Below, in pieces: positions 1 to 12,900 of a DNA stretch of 64,000 bases (position 1 is the stretch's first letter; each line of letters starts with the position of its first letter). The position numbers and the translations under genes were made by a program. The stretch covers positions 18,461,754 through 18,525,753 of the forward strand of contig CAIIXF020000011.1 in the NCBI GenBank assembly GCA_903813345.2. The letters are read 5' to 3'. The notes beneath the pieces are model-generated. The model was not told where the DNA came from and searched no databases. It saw only the letters and a list, made by a program, of their open reading frames with translations. The DNA is from Owenia fusiformis. Taxonomy: Eukaryota > Annelida > Polychaeta > Sabellida > Oweniidae.

Positions 1-1150
1 ATGGCGGATAATTTGATGTGCGTCAAAATTGACAGTGTTATAATTATTTTGGCATACATTGTGTATTTTCTTATTTTTTACCCTTGAAGTTTAAATATAT
101 TGTATAAAATGTATAGATATGTGTTTGTAATCACTGCAAATTGATATGTCATCCCTTTTTATGCCCATAAAATGTATACATTTCTCAGCAAACAAGTTTG
201 TGTTTTTTTCTTGAGTTTGTGTTTGTTTTCCTTGTACCCTTGCATGATTTGGATTTTGCCAGGACGCAAAACAAAGAATCTACTTCTTATGGCCTAATAC
301 ACATTTGCTAACACCCCCACTTTCAAAGTGAAGTGACTAATTGGTTTATGTTTACGTTTTAATGTGTTTTGGGTTCCTTGTTACAGCAAGGGGGGCCAGT
401 AAAGTAGACTAACATGTTTGCATGGCAAGTTTTGATCGAATATGTGAGACACTTTAAATGAAATAATAGAATAATGGACAAGTTGCATTAGCTGTTCTAC
501 AGTAGCTTTACTAATCTTGTTATGAAAATTAACTCTCTCACTGCCAAAGGGCATTATATGGAAAACCAGAAAAACAGGAAACATAGTGTATTGTAATGGG
601 AACCATAGATTCAATGAAAAACTCACCTAAGAGAGTACAACTTGATAGAGTAGCCTTGGATAAACGCTATGACAAGGCTGTAAACTTAATCGTCTAATTA
701 ACAGGAAATCAGTGATAATGAGTAGCTATTATTACATTTCAGACAAAAGATAAATGTATTATTGAGTAAAGAATAATTAGATCAAAGAAAACCTTGACCC
801 AGGTGTGAACTGTAAATCGTTCATGGGAGGACATTTTTTTGTGTGTCAACCTCTATTTTTTCAAACAAACAGCTAAAAGTTGAATACCCAAATATCAAAT
901 CATAAATATTTTTCTCACCAACCATAATTTGTTAAAAATGAGAACGAACAAGATCCACAATTTATATAAAAAAAATTTCTCTCCGGGTCAAAATGATTTT
1001 TTTCCCAAAATTCAGACCCAATTTTTTAACAGTTTAGGTCTGAAAAATCTATAGACTTTCCCTTGGGCCAAATTTGTACTTTTAAAACATTTACTATACT
1101 GTAAATAGAACATAAAATAGACTTAATTTGTTTTTATTTCTGCTTTTCAG
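1..1150. other. No recognised gene
   Basis: AT-rich DNA. The opening ATG frame stops after 28 codons. Nothing else supportable before the acceptor-like site at 1150. Confidence 0.3.
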
Positions 1151-1195
1151 CGTGGACTCCTACAAAAACTAGATGGAAGGAACAAGAAGCACTGA
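1151..1195 (+). CDS. Possible terminal coding exon (very tentative)
   Basis: A good acceptor, TTTATTTCTGCTTTTCAG, is followed by 14 codons RGLLQKLDGRNKKH and a TGA; an AATAAAATC signal lies at about 1484. It would be the last exon of a gene entering from the left and converging on TTLL12. With no upstream exon visible this rests on splice signals alone. Confidence 0.2.
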   Translation, partial: RGLLQKLDGRNKKH

Positions 1196-1707
1196 CGGGG
1201 AGAAAGGGATACTTGATAAGTGTCTCGTTATAAAGAATCAGAGAAATAAGACGACTAAATGGATCATCAAAGAAGATTTCAAGCAGATTCCCTTGGCTTT
1301 ATTCACACATGGAGAAATTATAAATGGGCATTGCCCTGAAATAAATATTTTATTTTATACAATTACAACCAAATCTCGAGGATTGTGAAGGCAATATCAA
1401 AGAAGGAGACCAATTAAGCCTTATGTTTTAAGTAAAAATGTTTAGAACTTCTTAAATGAGCCGATATTAGATTTTAGAGTAAAAATAAAATCTAAAATTG
1501 AGATGAAATTTTCTGAGTGACACCTTGTATACAACGCCAAGGTGTTTACATCTGTTAAACCAAATAATGATGATAACTAATTGGACCATTTTTTACATTA
1601 ATCCTTTGAGCCTATATTAGTAGACCTTGTATTGCAATAGATGATACCCCCTTTATCCCCTTTAATAGGATATTACATTTGGTATGGAAAAAGACATGTA
1701 CATTGTA

Positions 1708-1933
1708 CAGAGTGTCAAATAACCCCCCCCCCCCCCTAGCTTTAACATCCACATAATGTTGCATAATTTTTTTGTCAGCATGATATGTGAATAGTTCTTT
1801 GGCACATCAAAACTAGGCTTCATGGAGCGACTCGACAAGAAGTTTCAGATGACTAGCTCAACTAGATGCACTTAAAAGCGCAAAAGTTCATAATTTTGAA
1901 ATTAAGGGGAGAACATATTTATTTGACACCCTG
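1708..1933 (-). mobile_element. TA-flanked MITE, copy 1
   Basis: 226 bp with ends CAGAGTGTCAAATAA / ATTTATTTGACACCCTG between TA dinucleotides (1706-1707, 1934-1935). The interior matches copy 2 (3261-3489) in opposite orientation (CAACATTATGTGGATG, AGTCATCTGAAACTTC). It contains a C14 run. TA duplications suggest a Tc1/mariner-mobilised non-autonomous element. Confidence 0.8.
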
Positions 1934-3260
1934 TACAATAAAGTGGCAGCAAATGATAGAGTATAATGCTGAAGGATATCGGATCAAATATGGACGTAAT
2001 TGAAGATTTAAGATCCAGGAATGTCCAAATTCATTAGAATTAGATAAGAGATTCTCCCTTCTTGCCAGATATCTTTGAGCATCAAAGAATTATTATGAAA
2101 TAAAGTCCGAACTGTTGGATTTTCAGAAAATAGGAAAAACAGGGATATGTGATTTAATTTCTTTTTAATTTTGACAATTTTTTTTTCTTCAGTCTTTGTC
2201 GTCCCTTTAATTGAAAAATAGTTCACATTGGGAATTAAGGATAAAGGATAAATACCCCAAGGGACTGATATAAAATAATAATAGCCCACAACACGTGACC
2301 TAAAAACATCTAATTCATTTACAGTTTCAGGGAGAGACAGTTTAAAAGGATTTTGGAACAATTCAGGACAGTTTCTATAACAACTTCAACTGAAAGCAAC
2401 ATTCTAGAATTAAATTTTTGATTTCTTATAGACTTTTACTTTGTCAAATTCCTTGAGGAACTGATGAACTGTTTTATCCTATTGTGAATTTAATGTGCTA
2501 TTCCCTCTATGTCTACAAGTATCAAACCTCCAAATTTGTTGACCCTTTGAGAATTGTATTTTCTTAAAGCTCCTTGATCGGTTGTAATTATTTTATGTAA
2601 CACTTTGGAGGCGATTACTTGGCATAATTAGGTTTGCTTTATTCATATTGTACTTTTGATCAATTCTGTAAGTCAGAGTCCCAAGACCAACCGACTTATT
2701 GTTAAATGAGCCTCTGTAAGTGGAACACCTCCAAAGTGGAACACTTTTCAGAGGAACCAAATGTGTTCCACTTGAACAGGTTTTAGGGCTTTTTAATCAG
2801 TAATGTATGACCTCAGTAATATTATATCAAAACATTTTTGTTCACATTGGTACCTTTTACACAGAAGGGTTAAAAAGCTTCAATATGGAGCATTTTGACA
2901 AAAAAAACTTCACAATGAAGGAATTTTGTGCTTGTGTAACACAACTGCTTCATAAGAAAACCTTCGTTGGTAACTAAGCATCTGACTTGAAAAATCAACA
3001 AAGTTTATATCCAGACAAGCGTTTTGTGGCAGTGTAACAGTAAAAGCTAACATTTAGGTTTTCAAAACAGATCAATAATTGTATAATTTTTACTTTAATT
3101 GTATAATTTCTACTTTACCAAAATTGTACTTGCGAGAATTACATATTGTAAGTTTGTAGAATTTAAGAAGCTTGGAGTACTGAATAAAAATGTGAAAATT
3201 GAAACTGAATATGAGTTGTGAAGTGTTATAAAACAATGTATGGTGAAACGAGTAAAGGTA
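1934..3260. other. Unassigned sequence between the two TA MITEs
   Basis: No exon-like frame. At 2715-2790 are repeated GGAACAC/GTTCCACTT stretches resembling decayed inverted repeats also hinted at near 20240 and 38900. Confidence 0.3.
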
Positions 3261-3489
3261 CAGGGTGTCAAATAAATATGTTCTCCCCCTTAATTTCAAG
3301 AGTATGAACTTTTATGCATAAACGTGCATCTACTTGAGCTAGTCATCTGAAACTTCTTGTAGAGTTGCTCCATGATTCCTAGTTTTAATGTGCTAAAGAA
3401 AAATTCAGATAACTTGCAGACAAAAATGTTATGCAACATTATGTGGATGTTAAAGTTACAGGGGGAGAACATATTTATTTGACACCCTG
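3261..3489 (+). mobile_element. TA-flanked MITE, copy 2
   Basis: 229 bp with terminal inverted repeats CAGGGTGTCAAATAAATATG (about 28 bp, near perfect) and TA at 3259-3260 and 3490-3491. It is the same family as 1708-1933, inverted. Confidence 0.85.
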
Positions 3490-3939
3490 TATTTTCTACA
3501 GACATCCTCTTGACACAAACTACTTTAGAAAAGGCCACACTTTATAATCATGGAACAGTTTTGTTAACTCCCAACTGATATGAGATCAGTACATTTATCA
3601 AACTCAATGTCAGCTAAATGGCTATTACAAAAACATGGGAATCTAATACCTCAAGTGAAATAGATCTTCCAATAAGATTTAGAGTAGCTATATTGAAATG
3701 TTATAATTATTTTAAGGGACGCTCAACCTTCAGTTTCTCTTGCCCTAATGGGGCTTGGCATTATTACTTTAATTAGAGACCTCTAAATGGAAGTAAAGGT
3801 CAGGGAGTCAGGTTTAGATGTACTCAGGTCATTATGTCCGAGAGTAGGTGCCAGATAATTTTCTTTTTTGCATCTTATAAAAACAGAGTACATGGGATAA
3901 AGAGAGTATAAATAAGGGTTATATACTGGGAGGTTTTGG

Positions 3940-4062
3940 ATACAGGGAATATCCCGAGGGATATACAATATATTTTCCCGAGGGACCGAAGGGACCGAGG
4001 GAAGATGTATTGTATATCCCAAGGGATATTTCATGAATCCAAACCGACCGTGCATAACTGGT
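3940..4062. repeat. Inverted GGGATATAC / GTATATCCC motif cluster
   Basis: GGAATATCCCGAGGGATATACAATATATTTTCCC and its partial mirror ATTGTATATCCCAAGGGATATTTC flank GGGACCGAAGGGACCGAGGG; the whole can fold as a hairpin. It resembles the interior of the adjacent element at 4063-4405. Confidence 0.45.
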
Positions 4063-4405
4063 GTATCTCATACTTGAGTGGGTTTAGGATAGATATAACC
4101 TTTTCCACCTTTTTCAAATGACAAGATATTTATATTTAACATTTTCGTAATATTCTTTTTGTTCAATACAATGAAATTGTAACATTTAAACTTAAAAAAA
4201 TTTTAATTTTAAAATTAAAAAATTAAAACTTTTGATATTTAAACTTTTTTAAACTTTTGAAAAATTCCCAGGAGCGGGATGGATATATTATATCTGCCCG
4301 CATTTGGCCTGGAGCGGGACATATACAATATATCCTGCCCGCTCCTCAGATATGATATATATTCCCGAGTTATATCTACCCCAAACCCACTTAAGTATGA
4401 GATAC
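4063..4405. mobile_element. MITE-like element with ~37-bp inverted ends
   Basis: Ends GTATCTCATACTTGAGTGGG / reverse-complement CCCACTTAAGTATGAGATAC. The interior is AT-rich (4195-4270), with GGAGCGGGA...CCCGCTCC inverted motifs around TATATCC at 4271-4345. No clear target duplication. Confidence 0.6.
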
Positions 4406-6412
4406 AACATTAGACGCAATCTCAAAAAATCATACTGATTTGATTTTAAAAAATAGAAGTAATTGGATATCTAAGATGCAGAAATGTCCAAAATCATTTT
4501 GAAAATCTAATGATTATCCTGAAATAAAGTCAAACTGTTGGTCTTTGTTGCAAATAGGAATGACATAAAATGATGAGAGTATAAACATATTGTATAATTA
4601 TATTGAAACTTATTCTGAATGTGTCTCTATCTAATATGTTTTGTTGAGATAAATGCAGGAAAGACCAATTACACATATTAAACCTAATTTTGTAAACTGG
4701 AAAAATGTAAGTCTGAGCCTTTTTGTTACTGGTTTTCAATCATTTCCTAAGATGCCTTCCCATTTTTAAGATTAATATTTTTTGTTACTTGTTTGAGAAG
4801 TCCATTTTTAATCATTCAGCCCTCCATTGCGTCATGTTTAAAGTGGTCAATCCAATCAAAAATTACGTACTTAAAACCCTATGGTTTACAAGTGCTCTTG
4901 AAATGTATTTGAAATATTGGGAATCAATTGATGTCAAATAGAAATGTGAAATATCCAAATGCTAAGGATATGATGGAATAAAAATGAATTAAAAGAAGAT
5001 TCGGCAAAGTCTCAGGCTGCCCAAACAATAATAGAGAGGATAGATGGAATTGAAGTGCTAAAGAGACATCTTTCATGGAAGTGTAAGAAATGTCAAATAC
5101 GGAAACGCTGGCAGGAGTTCCTGGCACAATCCAGGTACCTGGAGCTCAATCTTTTAACAAATTAAAGACATCTCTCTAATCTCTTAAATCATGGAGTCAA
5201 CAGCCAATATTGTTGACTTTTACCAAATCAATCACGAAGCATGGAGCAGATTTGTAAACTCCTAAGACTGATACTGATTAAGAATACTCGTCAAACTCAA
5301 TATCAGCTAAATGGCCACTATGGCTTATACACAAGGGAATCTAGTAATACCTCAAAGTAATAGAGATCTTCAAATAGGATTTACAGTCCCTTCATTTAAA
5401 TGTGATCATTTATTTTAAGCAGACATTTGACCCTGTCTCCACTTGCAGTTCTAATGGACTTGACATTATTCAGTTATTAGGGCATTCAGAGTGGAAAATG
5501 TAGTTTAAGGTAGTTCTGCACTTCCAAGAAAATAATCAAAAAATAATTTGTGGAAATAATTTTAACGAATATTTGATTTCAATCTATATTTTACTTGTAA
5601 ATATCCACATAAAATTTTGTAAATTATTATCCATTTCATTGAATATTGATAGAATTATGAAGATTACATAAAATAAAATATGCATCATGTGGATCTACCT
5701 CAAAATTATCAGCTACATGTTGAGTATCATTCTAGTTTTTGTGTTTTTAACTTATTTCTGTAATTTTTCACCAAATGTTATTTAATGGAATTAAGGACAG
5801 TGAACCAGGTTATGCTATACTTTTAACATTGTGTCATTTAAATGGTCATTTCCTCTGTTACCCACTCTCCCCATTGGTGGACATCTCTCCCTTAAGGTGA
5901 TCCCAATTTTTTTTATTTTGCTAACAAAAATTGCCATTTTTGGACCTACTGGTAAGTTTCAAAAAATCAACTGCACTTTTAGAATATACATTTATTTCGA
6001 AAAAATGGGCCTTAATTTTCAAAAATAGGCATCAATTTTTGAAAAGATGGTCACACATTTTCAAAAACTTAACCAAAAACTTCAAAAAGGCCCTTAATAC
6101 TTCAGGGGATTGATAGTACACTACACTTAGCTTTCATTAACGCCGTTTTTACGTAATATTCATTAAAATTTTAATCCTGGGACGGAAAAAATATCTGACT
6201 TCACGTACCAAGAAACGCAGTCTTATCTATTAAATATTAATTCAAAATCCAGATGTTTCAGCTCTTTAACATATTATTATTGATGGCAAAGTATTATGAC
6301 AATCTTTATACATTTATTCCATCATATTTGGTTTTGGCAGAAATGAATGAGATTATTAGTACTAGAATTTTAATGAAAAATGCAGTATTTCCCAATAGAT
6401 GTACATGTATCC
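4406..6412. other. Unassigned sequence downstream of TTLL12
   Basis: Several stops in all frames; only short chance frames. No repeats beyond simple A/T runs. Confidence 0.3.
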
Positions 6413-6722
6413 TTGTACATGTGTCTGGCAAATATGTATTCGCCTATTAGTCTTTTTATGAAAAATCATTCCACTTGTACTTGTGTCTCGTAGATATGTA
6501 TCTCACCATTAATCTTTTTATGAAAAATCATTCCACTTGTACTTGTGTCTGGCAAATATGTATTCGCCTATTAGTCTTTTTATGAAAAATCATTCCACTT
6601 GTACTTGTGTCTGGCAGATATGTATCTGACAATCCGTCTTTTTATGAAAAATGTGTTCCACTCGTACTTGTGTCTGGTAGATATGTATCTCACCATTAGA
6701 CTTTTTATGAAAAATGCAATAT
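6413..6722. repeat. 62-bp minisatellite, five copies
   Basis: Units start at about 6413, 6475, 6537, 6599 and 6661, each with TTGTACTTGTGTCTGGCA, ATATGTAT and CTTTTTATGAAAAATCATT. It lies just beyond the TTLL12 stop codon, so it may fall in that gene's 3' UTR. Confidence 0.85.
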
Positions 6723-6786
6723 CACTTCAAAAATGCAATATAACTTTGTTTCCATCCTCCACTGACTATAGTTGATGCTCTATATC

Positions 6787-6935
6787 CTATAGTACAGTCA
6801 TCTTGGTATTGTCCAGATCACCGAGGAAAAGCGCTGCAAAAGTGTCATTGTACGTTTCAGGGTGGGCGCTGCAAATTCTACTGTGTTGGGGGACGTAATT
6901 GACCTCCAGAAGTACTGGCTGCATGTACCTTTCTC
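6787..6935 (-). CDS. TTLL12: TTLL12 exon 14 (C-terminal exon)
   Basis: Acceptor ATATTCTTGCAG|GAGAAA; 2 bases plus 49 codons ending in TAG at 6789-6787. Encodes RYMQPVLLEVNYVPQHSRIC then TYNDTFAALFLGDL and ends KMTVL. QPxxLEVNxxP is the ATP/Mg-binding LExNxxP motif of TTL enzymes, with Glu and Asn retained; the last residues parallel the VTCLV end of vertebrate TTLL12. Confidence 0.95.
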
Positions 6936-9900
6936 CTGCAAGAATATAAAATACAGAGCGTGACAAAATGATTCCAAACACGGGGTGAAACTAAACTACA
7001 GGGTGGGACACAAACAAATACAGGTTGAAATACACATGCAATGTTTAGCTTCATTTAGGATGCAGATTTTTATGATAATCAATTAGTATTCACTATAACA
7101 ATTCAAAAAACCTCAGAAGAGTGGCATTCTGATACTCATAGCACCTCTCACAGTTGCATCTTACTTGTCCAGAAGGACAGAGATGGATAAGGTGTGATGA
7201 CATTTTAAGCTCATGTATCATTTTACTTTACGAGAGAATGACAATTTATCTCAAAAGCCAATCCATTTGCATCAGTTTGTGTTATTTTGACAGATGTTAT
7301 TGTGATTAAATTGTTACAAGATTCCCATGTAATAGCATCCATGTAACCACATATATTTTCAATCAAACACATAATATTCCATAACTCATCATCGTTAACT
7401 AACACAACATCAAGCCAAATCATAAATTAATGGTAACAACAGGATACAATAATTTCAATGGTACTCAGCAAGCATCAGATTCTGTTAATAAACTTTTCAT
7501 CTTCCTAATTCAAACTAATTAACTTTTGAATAGTTATTAAAAACTAATATACATGTAGGCGAAACTCAGGTGCAAATGAGGGATGCTTTTACACAGACTT
7601 TTAATACTATTACTATTACTAAATCCATTATGGTATGCCAATACAGCATGTGGGTAGCCATGTATTCTATTAACAAACTTTTCAGAGTCAAAAATCAAAC
7701 TTATCAACTTTAATTTAGTGATTAAAAATTAATGTACATGGAGGCGAAACTCAGGTGCAAATGAGGGAAGAGTTTTTATAATAGGTTTTCCAGTATAATG
7801 CGAATTTGATAAGATAGTAAAATCTGTCCAATCTGATTACCACTGGGATTGGCCAAAAGTGTTCAGATTGGCAGGTGTTCATAATTCAAGGTTTTCTTTT
7901 TTTAAACCCCCCAAAAAATTGAAGGTTTTCAATATTAGTAAGTCAATGGGAGAAAATATATTTGGTGTTCACAATGAGAGTTGTTCAAACTTGAGAGATT
8001 TTCCGATATACAGGTTTCATTGTTCTTTGAAGGGATTTATAAAGTAATGAATTTTGGTTATTTTTTTTCAGATGGAACCTATCATACTGTCATACATATG
8101 GCTTCACTATATCCCACTTGAGGGTTATTCACTCGGATGATTAAAATTGAGTATAGCTTCAATTCATTTAAAGCAACTCCATAGCTTTCATTCATGGAAT
8201 CTAGAAACGCAAATGGAACCCAGACACACATTGAACGAAATCTCCCATGCCGCATCTCTATCTTTTACCTGTAAATATGTATGAACAAGTGCCAAAGGGA
8301 AAGGACCAATTTTTTTGCAGAACACAGCAAGAAATGTGTAGACTAGTTAAACGGAAAACATTCCCAAACTATCCAAAAGCATGGTCTAATATGAAAAGAA
8401 ACAATGTCTAATTCCCCCTCCCCACCAAGAGATAAAAAAGCACTTGTACGGAGTAGAAAATCCCACAAAAATCCTATAAATTATCATATCACTCATTCAA
8501 AACATAAAGACGTGTAAATGCGTCCAAATCATAAGGTGTACGAGACTCCAAAACATAAATCTGTAATAGAGCTTCCAAAAAGATTCATATCTTTTCAACA
8601 AAATGTCAGTGCACTATATGTATGATGAGATACAAGACTCTGGTAACCCCCCCCTACTAGGGTTGTGTAGGTATGATGTTAGTTGGCATGATAAAGGCAT
8701 GTTATATCATGATAAATTGACTAATTGATAATGTGGGTAATACAATGTATTGCATATTAATTGATAATGACTCGTTTTGTTCTATTCAATGGATCACAGT
8801 TTGCCATTAGAAACTAGATGATTTGAGCTATTAACCTTGCCTATTAAGACATCCCAGTATCCATAACAGCATTGCAGACTTTGCCTCCAAAGTGAAAATT
8901 CCCTATGGAACAAAGTTCCCATGCCTATTAGGCATCAGTCTATGAAATTTGAACCACCAACCACACGGGTAGTATCTAAAGCCCCGCTATGATTTAAAAG
9001 TCGCGAGCAAGTTCCCGCTGAAATCGCGAGGAATAAAAAGAAGTCATGGGTTCTTTTTTGTGTTCTTGAATTGTATGATTTACAAAACGTTTTCTTTTAA
9101 TTTTTCCCAATGATTACATGGTATTGAGACTAAAAAAGCAACTGCTGGAAAAAATGTATCACGAGCGGTCGTTCTGTGGTTCGTTATTTGTCAATTGAAG
9201 AGAGAAAGTATCATTTTGAATCTTTATCTATATATTTCTATACGTTATTGGTGAAGAACGATGTTGTCCTGTGGTTGAAATAACGATAGTGATATGAAAT
9301 AAAGATGTACCGAGTTTCACTTCCTAAAGCTTTACAGAACATTTTATATTTAAATTTTATCATATCCCTCAAGGCCCCGCTTCTAGCAGGAGCAATAAAG
9401 CAAAGATCCCGCTGAAATCAGGAGGAGGCCCCGCTGAAAACATGAGGAGGTCCCGCTGAAAACACTAGCAAGTATCTCTCAAAAATGGAGTGAATCCCGA
9501 TTATACCCTGAAAATCTCCCACTTTCGTACCCACCTTGATCCACTATTGTACCCAGTTTGATGAATACATTATTTGTCAATACGATTCTCAATAACAGCA
9601 AATACAACTGTTTAATATAGTTCATATTATGATACGTTGTTATGGAACACTGCAGTATCATATTTCCATGCCATTTTACAGAATAAGAAAGATCATCTGA
9701 GAAATGTGATGAGTATTAGATCGGACGAATTGTTAAACATTTAACCTCATTTTCATAATTTGAAGTAATATAAGTTATTGAATGATTTGAAGTGCAATAT
9801 AGGATATATTGTGCTCAAAAAAATTCCGTATATTGCACGAGATGAAATCAAGTGGAAATACAGCATATCGAAAGCACTATATATCCTATGTTGCGCTTCA

Positions 9901-12900
9901 CATCGTTGTATAACGTTTTTTATCGTGTGATCTTACTACATAGTCCATAGGAAATATTCTGTATTCTCTGTATTGCAACTGTCCCCTCTCTTCCATCTTT
10001 GAGTACAAGTCGATATTCAGTAAGATACACGAATAAGCGTGCGTTTAGGTCAACCTAAAATGATTTAGTCAGAATAATGTTTATGAATATTATTCCTATA
10101 TCAATCTCCTGTTGCTTACTTGCTTGCTCGCTTCCTCCCTTCCGTGCTTCTTCGCTTCCTTCCTTGCTTCCTGGCTTCCTCACATCCTTCCTCTCTTCCT
10201 TCCATCCTTGCTTCCTTCCTTCCTCGCTTCCTTCCTCCTTTGCTTCCTTGCTTCATTTCTTCCTTGCTTCCTCACTTTATTCCTTCGCTTCCTCCCTTCC
10301 TAGCTTCCTTCCTTCCTCACTTCCCTCCTTTCTTTCTTGCTTCCTTCCTTGCTTCCCTCCTCCCTTGCTTCATCGCTTCCTTCCTTCCTCCCTTCCTCGC
10401 ATTCTTGCATCCTTCCTTCCTCGCTTCCTTCCTTCCATCCTTGCCTCTTTCCTTCCTTTCTTGCATCCTCCCTTCCTTGCTTCCTCCCTTCCTTGCTTCC
10501 TCCCTTCCTTCCTTCTTCGCTTCCTTGCATCCTTCCTTCCTCGCTTCGTTCCTTCCTTGCTTCCTTCCTTCCTTTCTTCCTCGCTTACTTCCTTCCTCGC
10601 ATCCTTCCTTCCTTGCTTCCTCCTTTCCTTGCTTCCTTACTTCCTTCTTCCTTGCTCCCTCCCTTCCTTGCTTCTTTCCCTCCTTGCTTCCTCGTTTCCT
10701 TCCTTCCTGGCTTCCTTTCTTCCTTGCTTCCTCGCTTCTTTCCTTCCTCGCTTCCTTCCTACCTTCCTTTATTCCTCGCCTCTTCTTTTCTTGCTTCCTT
10801 CCTTCGTTGATTCCTTCCTTCCTCGCATCTTACCTTGCTTCCTCGCTTCCTTCCCTCCTTGCTTCCTCGCTTCTTTCCTCGCTTCCTTCCTTCCTTCCTT
10901 GCTTTTTTCCTTCCTCGCTCCTTTCTTTACTCCTTCTTTGTTTCCTCGCTTTCTTCATAAATTTTTTCCTCACTTCCTTTCCTCCTTCCTTCCTTGCTTC
11001 ATTCCTTCCTTCCATGCTTCCTCGCTTCCTTCCTTGCTTTCTTCCTTGCTTCCTCGCTTCCTTCTTTCTTTCCTTCCTCGCTTCCTTCCTTCCTCACTTC
11101 CCTCCTTCATTCCTTGCTTCCTTCCTTCCTCGCTTCCTTTTTTCCTCCTTCCTTGCATCCCCGATTTCTTCGTTTTTTCTCGCGTCCTTCCTTTTTCGCT
11201 TCATTCCTTCCTTGCTTCCTCGCTTCCTCCCTCGCTTCCTTCTCTCCTCCTTTCTTGCTTCCTCGCTTTCTTCTTTCCTTGCTTCCTTGATTCCTTCCTC
11301 ACTTGCATCCTCCCGTCCTTGCTTCTTCCCTTTCTCACTTCCTTCTTTCCTCCTTCCTTGCTTCCTCGTTTCCTTCATTCTTTCCTCGCGTTGTTCTTTT
11401 GTCGCTTCATTCCCTCCTTCCCTCCTGGCTTCCTTGCTTTCTCGCCTTCTTCCTTCTTTCCTTACTTACTTCCTTCCTTGCTTTTTTCCTTCTTCCTTTC
11501 TTGCGTCTTTGCTTGCTTCCTTCCTTCCTTCCTTGATTCATCGTTTCCTTCCTTCTTTGCTTCCTGGCTTCCTTTCTTCCTCGTTCCCTTTCTTGCTTCC
11601 TTCCTTGCTTCCTCAGTTCCTTCCTTGCTTCCTCGCATCGTTCCTTCCTTGTTCCTTCGCTTCCGTCCTTTCTTTCTTCCTCAGTTCCTTCCTTCCTTGC
11701 TTCCTCGCTTTCTTCCCTCCTCGCTTTCTCGTTTCCTTGCTTCCTTCCTTGCTTCCTTCCTTCCTTCTTTGCTTCCTCGCGTCCTTCCTTCCTCCCAATC
11801 TTTCCTTGCTCACTTCCTTCCTACCTTGCTTCTTTCCTTCCTCGCTTCATTCCTTCCTTGCTTCCTATTTTCCTCGTTTCCCTCTTTCCTTCCTTGCTTT
11901 TTTCCTTCCTCGCTCCCTTCTTTCCCCCTTCTTTGCTTCCTCGCTTCCTTCACAAATTTCTTCCTCACTTCCTTCCTTTCTTCCTTCCTTCCTTGCTTCA
12001 TTCCCTCCTTCCATGCTTCCTCACTTTCTTCCTTGCTTCCTCACTTTCTTCTTTCCTTGCTTCCTTCCTTCCTCACTTCCCTCCTTCCTTGCTTCCATCC
12101 TTCCTCGCTTCCTTCTTTCCTCATTCCTTGCTTCTTCGCTTCTTTCGTTTTTTTTCTCGCGTCCTTCCTTTCTCGCTCCATTCCTTTCTTGCTTCCTCGC
12201 TTCCATCTTTCCTCCTTCCTTGCTTCCTCGCTTCCTTCTTTCCTTGCTTCATCGCTTCCTTCCTTCCTCACTTCCCTCCTTCCTTCCTTGCTTCCTTCCT
12301 TCCTCACTTCTTCCTTTCCTCCTTCCTTGCTTCCTCGTTTCCTTCATTATTTCCTCGTGTCCTTCTTTTCTCGCCTCATTTCTTCCTTGTTTTCATCCCT
12401 GCTTGCTTCCTTGCATTCTCGCCTCCTTCCTTCCTTACTTACTTCCTTGCTTTTTTCCTTTCTTTCTTTGCATCTTTGCTTGCTTCCTTCCTTCCTTGCT
12501 TCCTCGTTTCCTTCCTTCTTTGCTTCCTGGCTTCCTTTCTTCCTCGCTTCCTTACTTCCTAGCTTCCCTGCTTAATTCTTTACTCGCATCGTTCCTTCCT
12601 TGCTCCCTCGGTTCCTTCCTTCCTTTCTTCCTCAGTTGCTTCCTTGCTTGCTTCCTCGCTTTCTTCCCTCCCCGCTTTCTCGTTTCCTTGCTTCCTTCCT
12701 TCCTTCATTGCTTCTTTCCTTCCCTCCTTCCTTCCTTTTTTCATTCCTTGCTTACTTATATTACGGTAGAGATTAAAAGGTGGATTGGATCGAGTGGATT
12801 GGATTCATGTAAAAGGTGGATTGGATCGGGAATCTTCAAAATATGGATTTTTTAGTTGATCTCCCTCTAAGCAATTTCCTCCGGCCTAAAGTATTTTGTG

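Noticed and set aside
381-626. Minus-strand 81-codon frame and other short frames in 1-6 kb
   Set aside because: Chance-length frames in AT-rich DNA with no recognisable motif or splice context.
10077-12855. Very long open frames (832 and 911 codons) rich in Leu, Ser, Phe and Pro
   Set aside because: They arise from a stop-poor CTTCC/CTTGCTTCC repeat. All three plus-strand frames and several minus-strand frames are open at once, and the composition is limited to what the repeat can encode.
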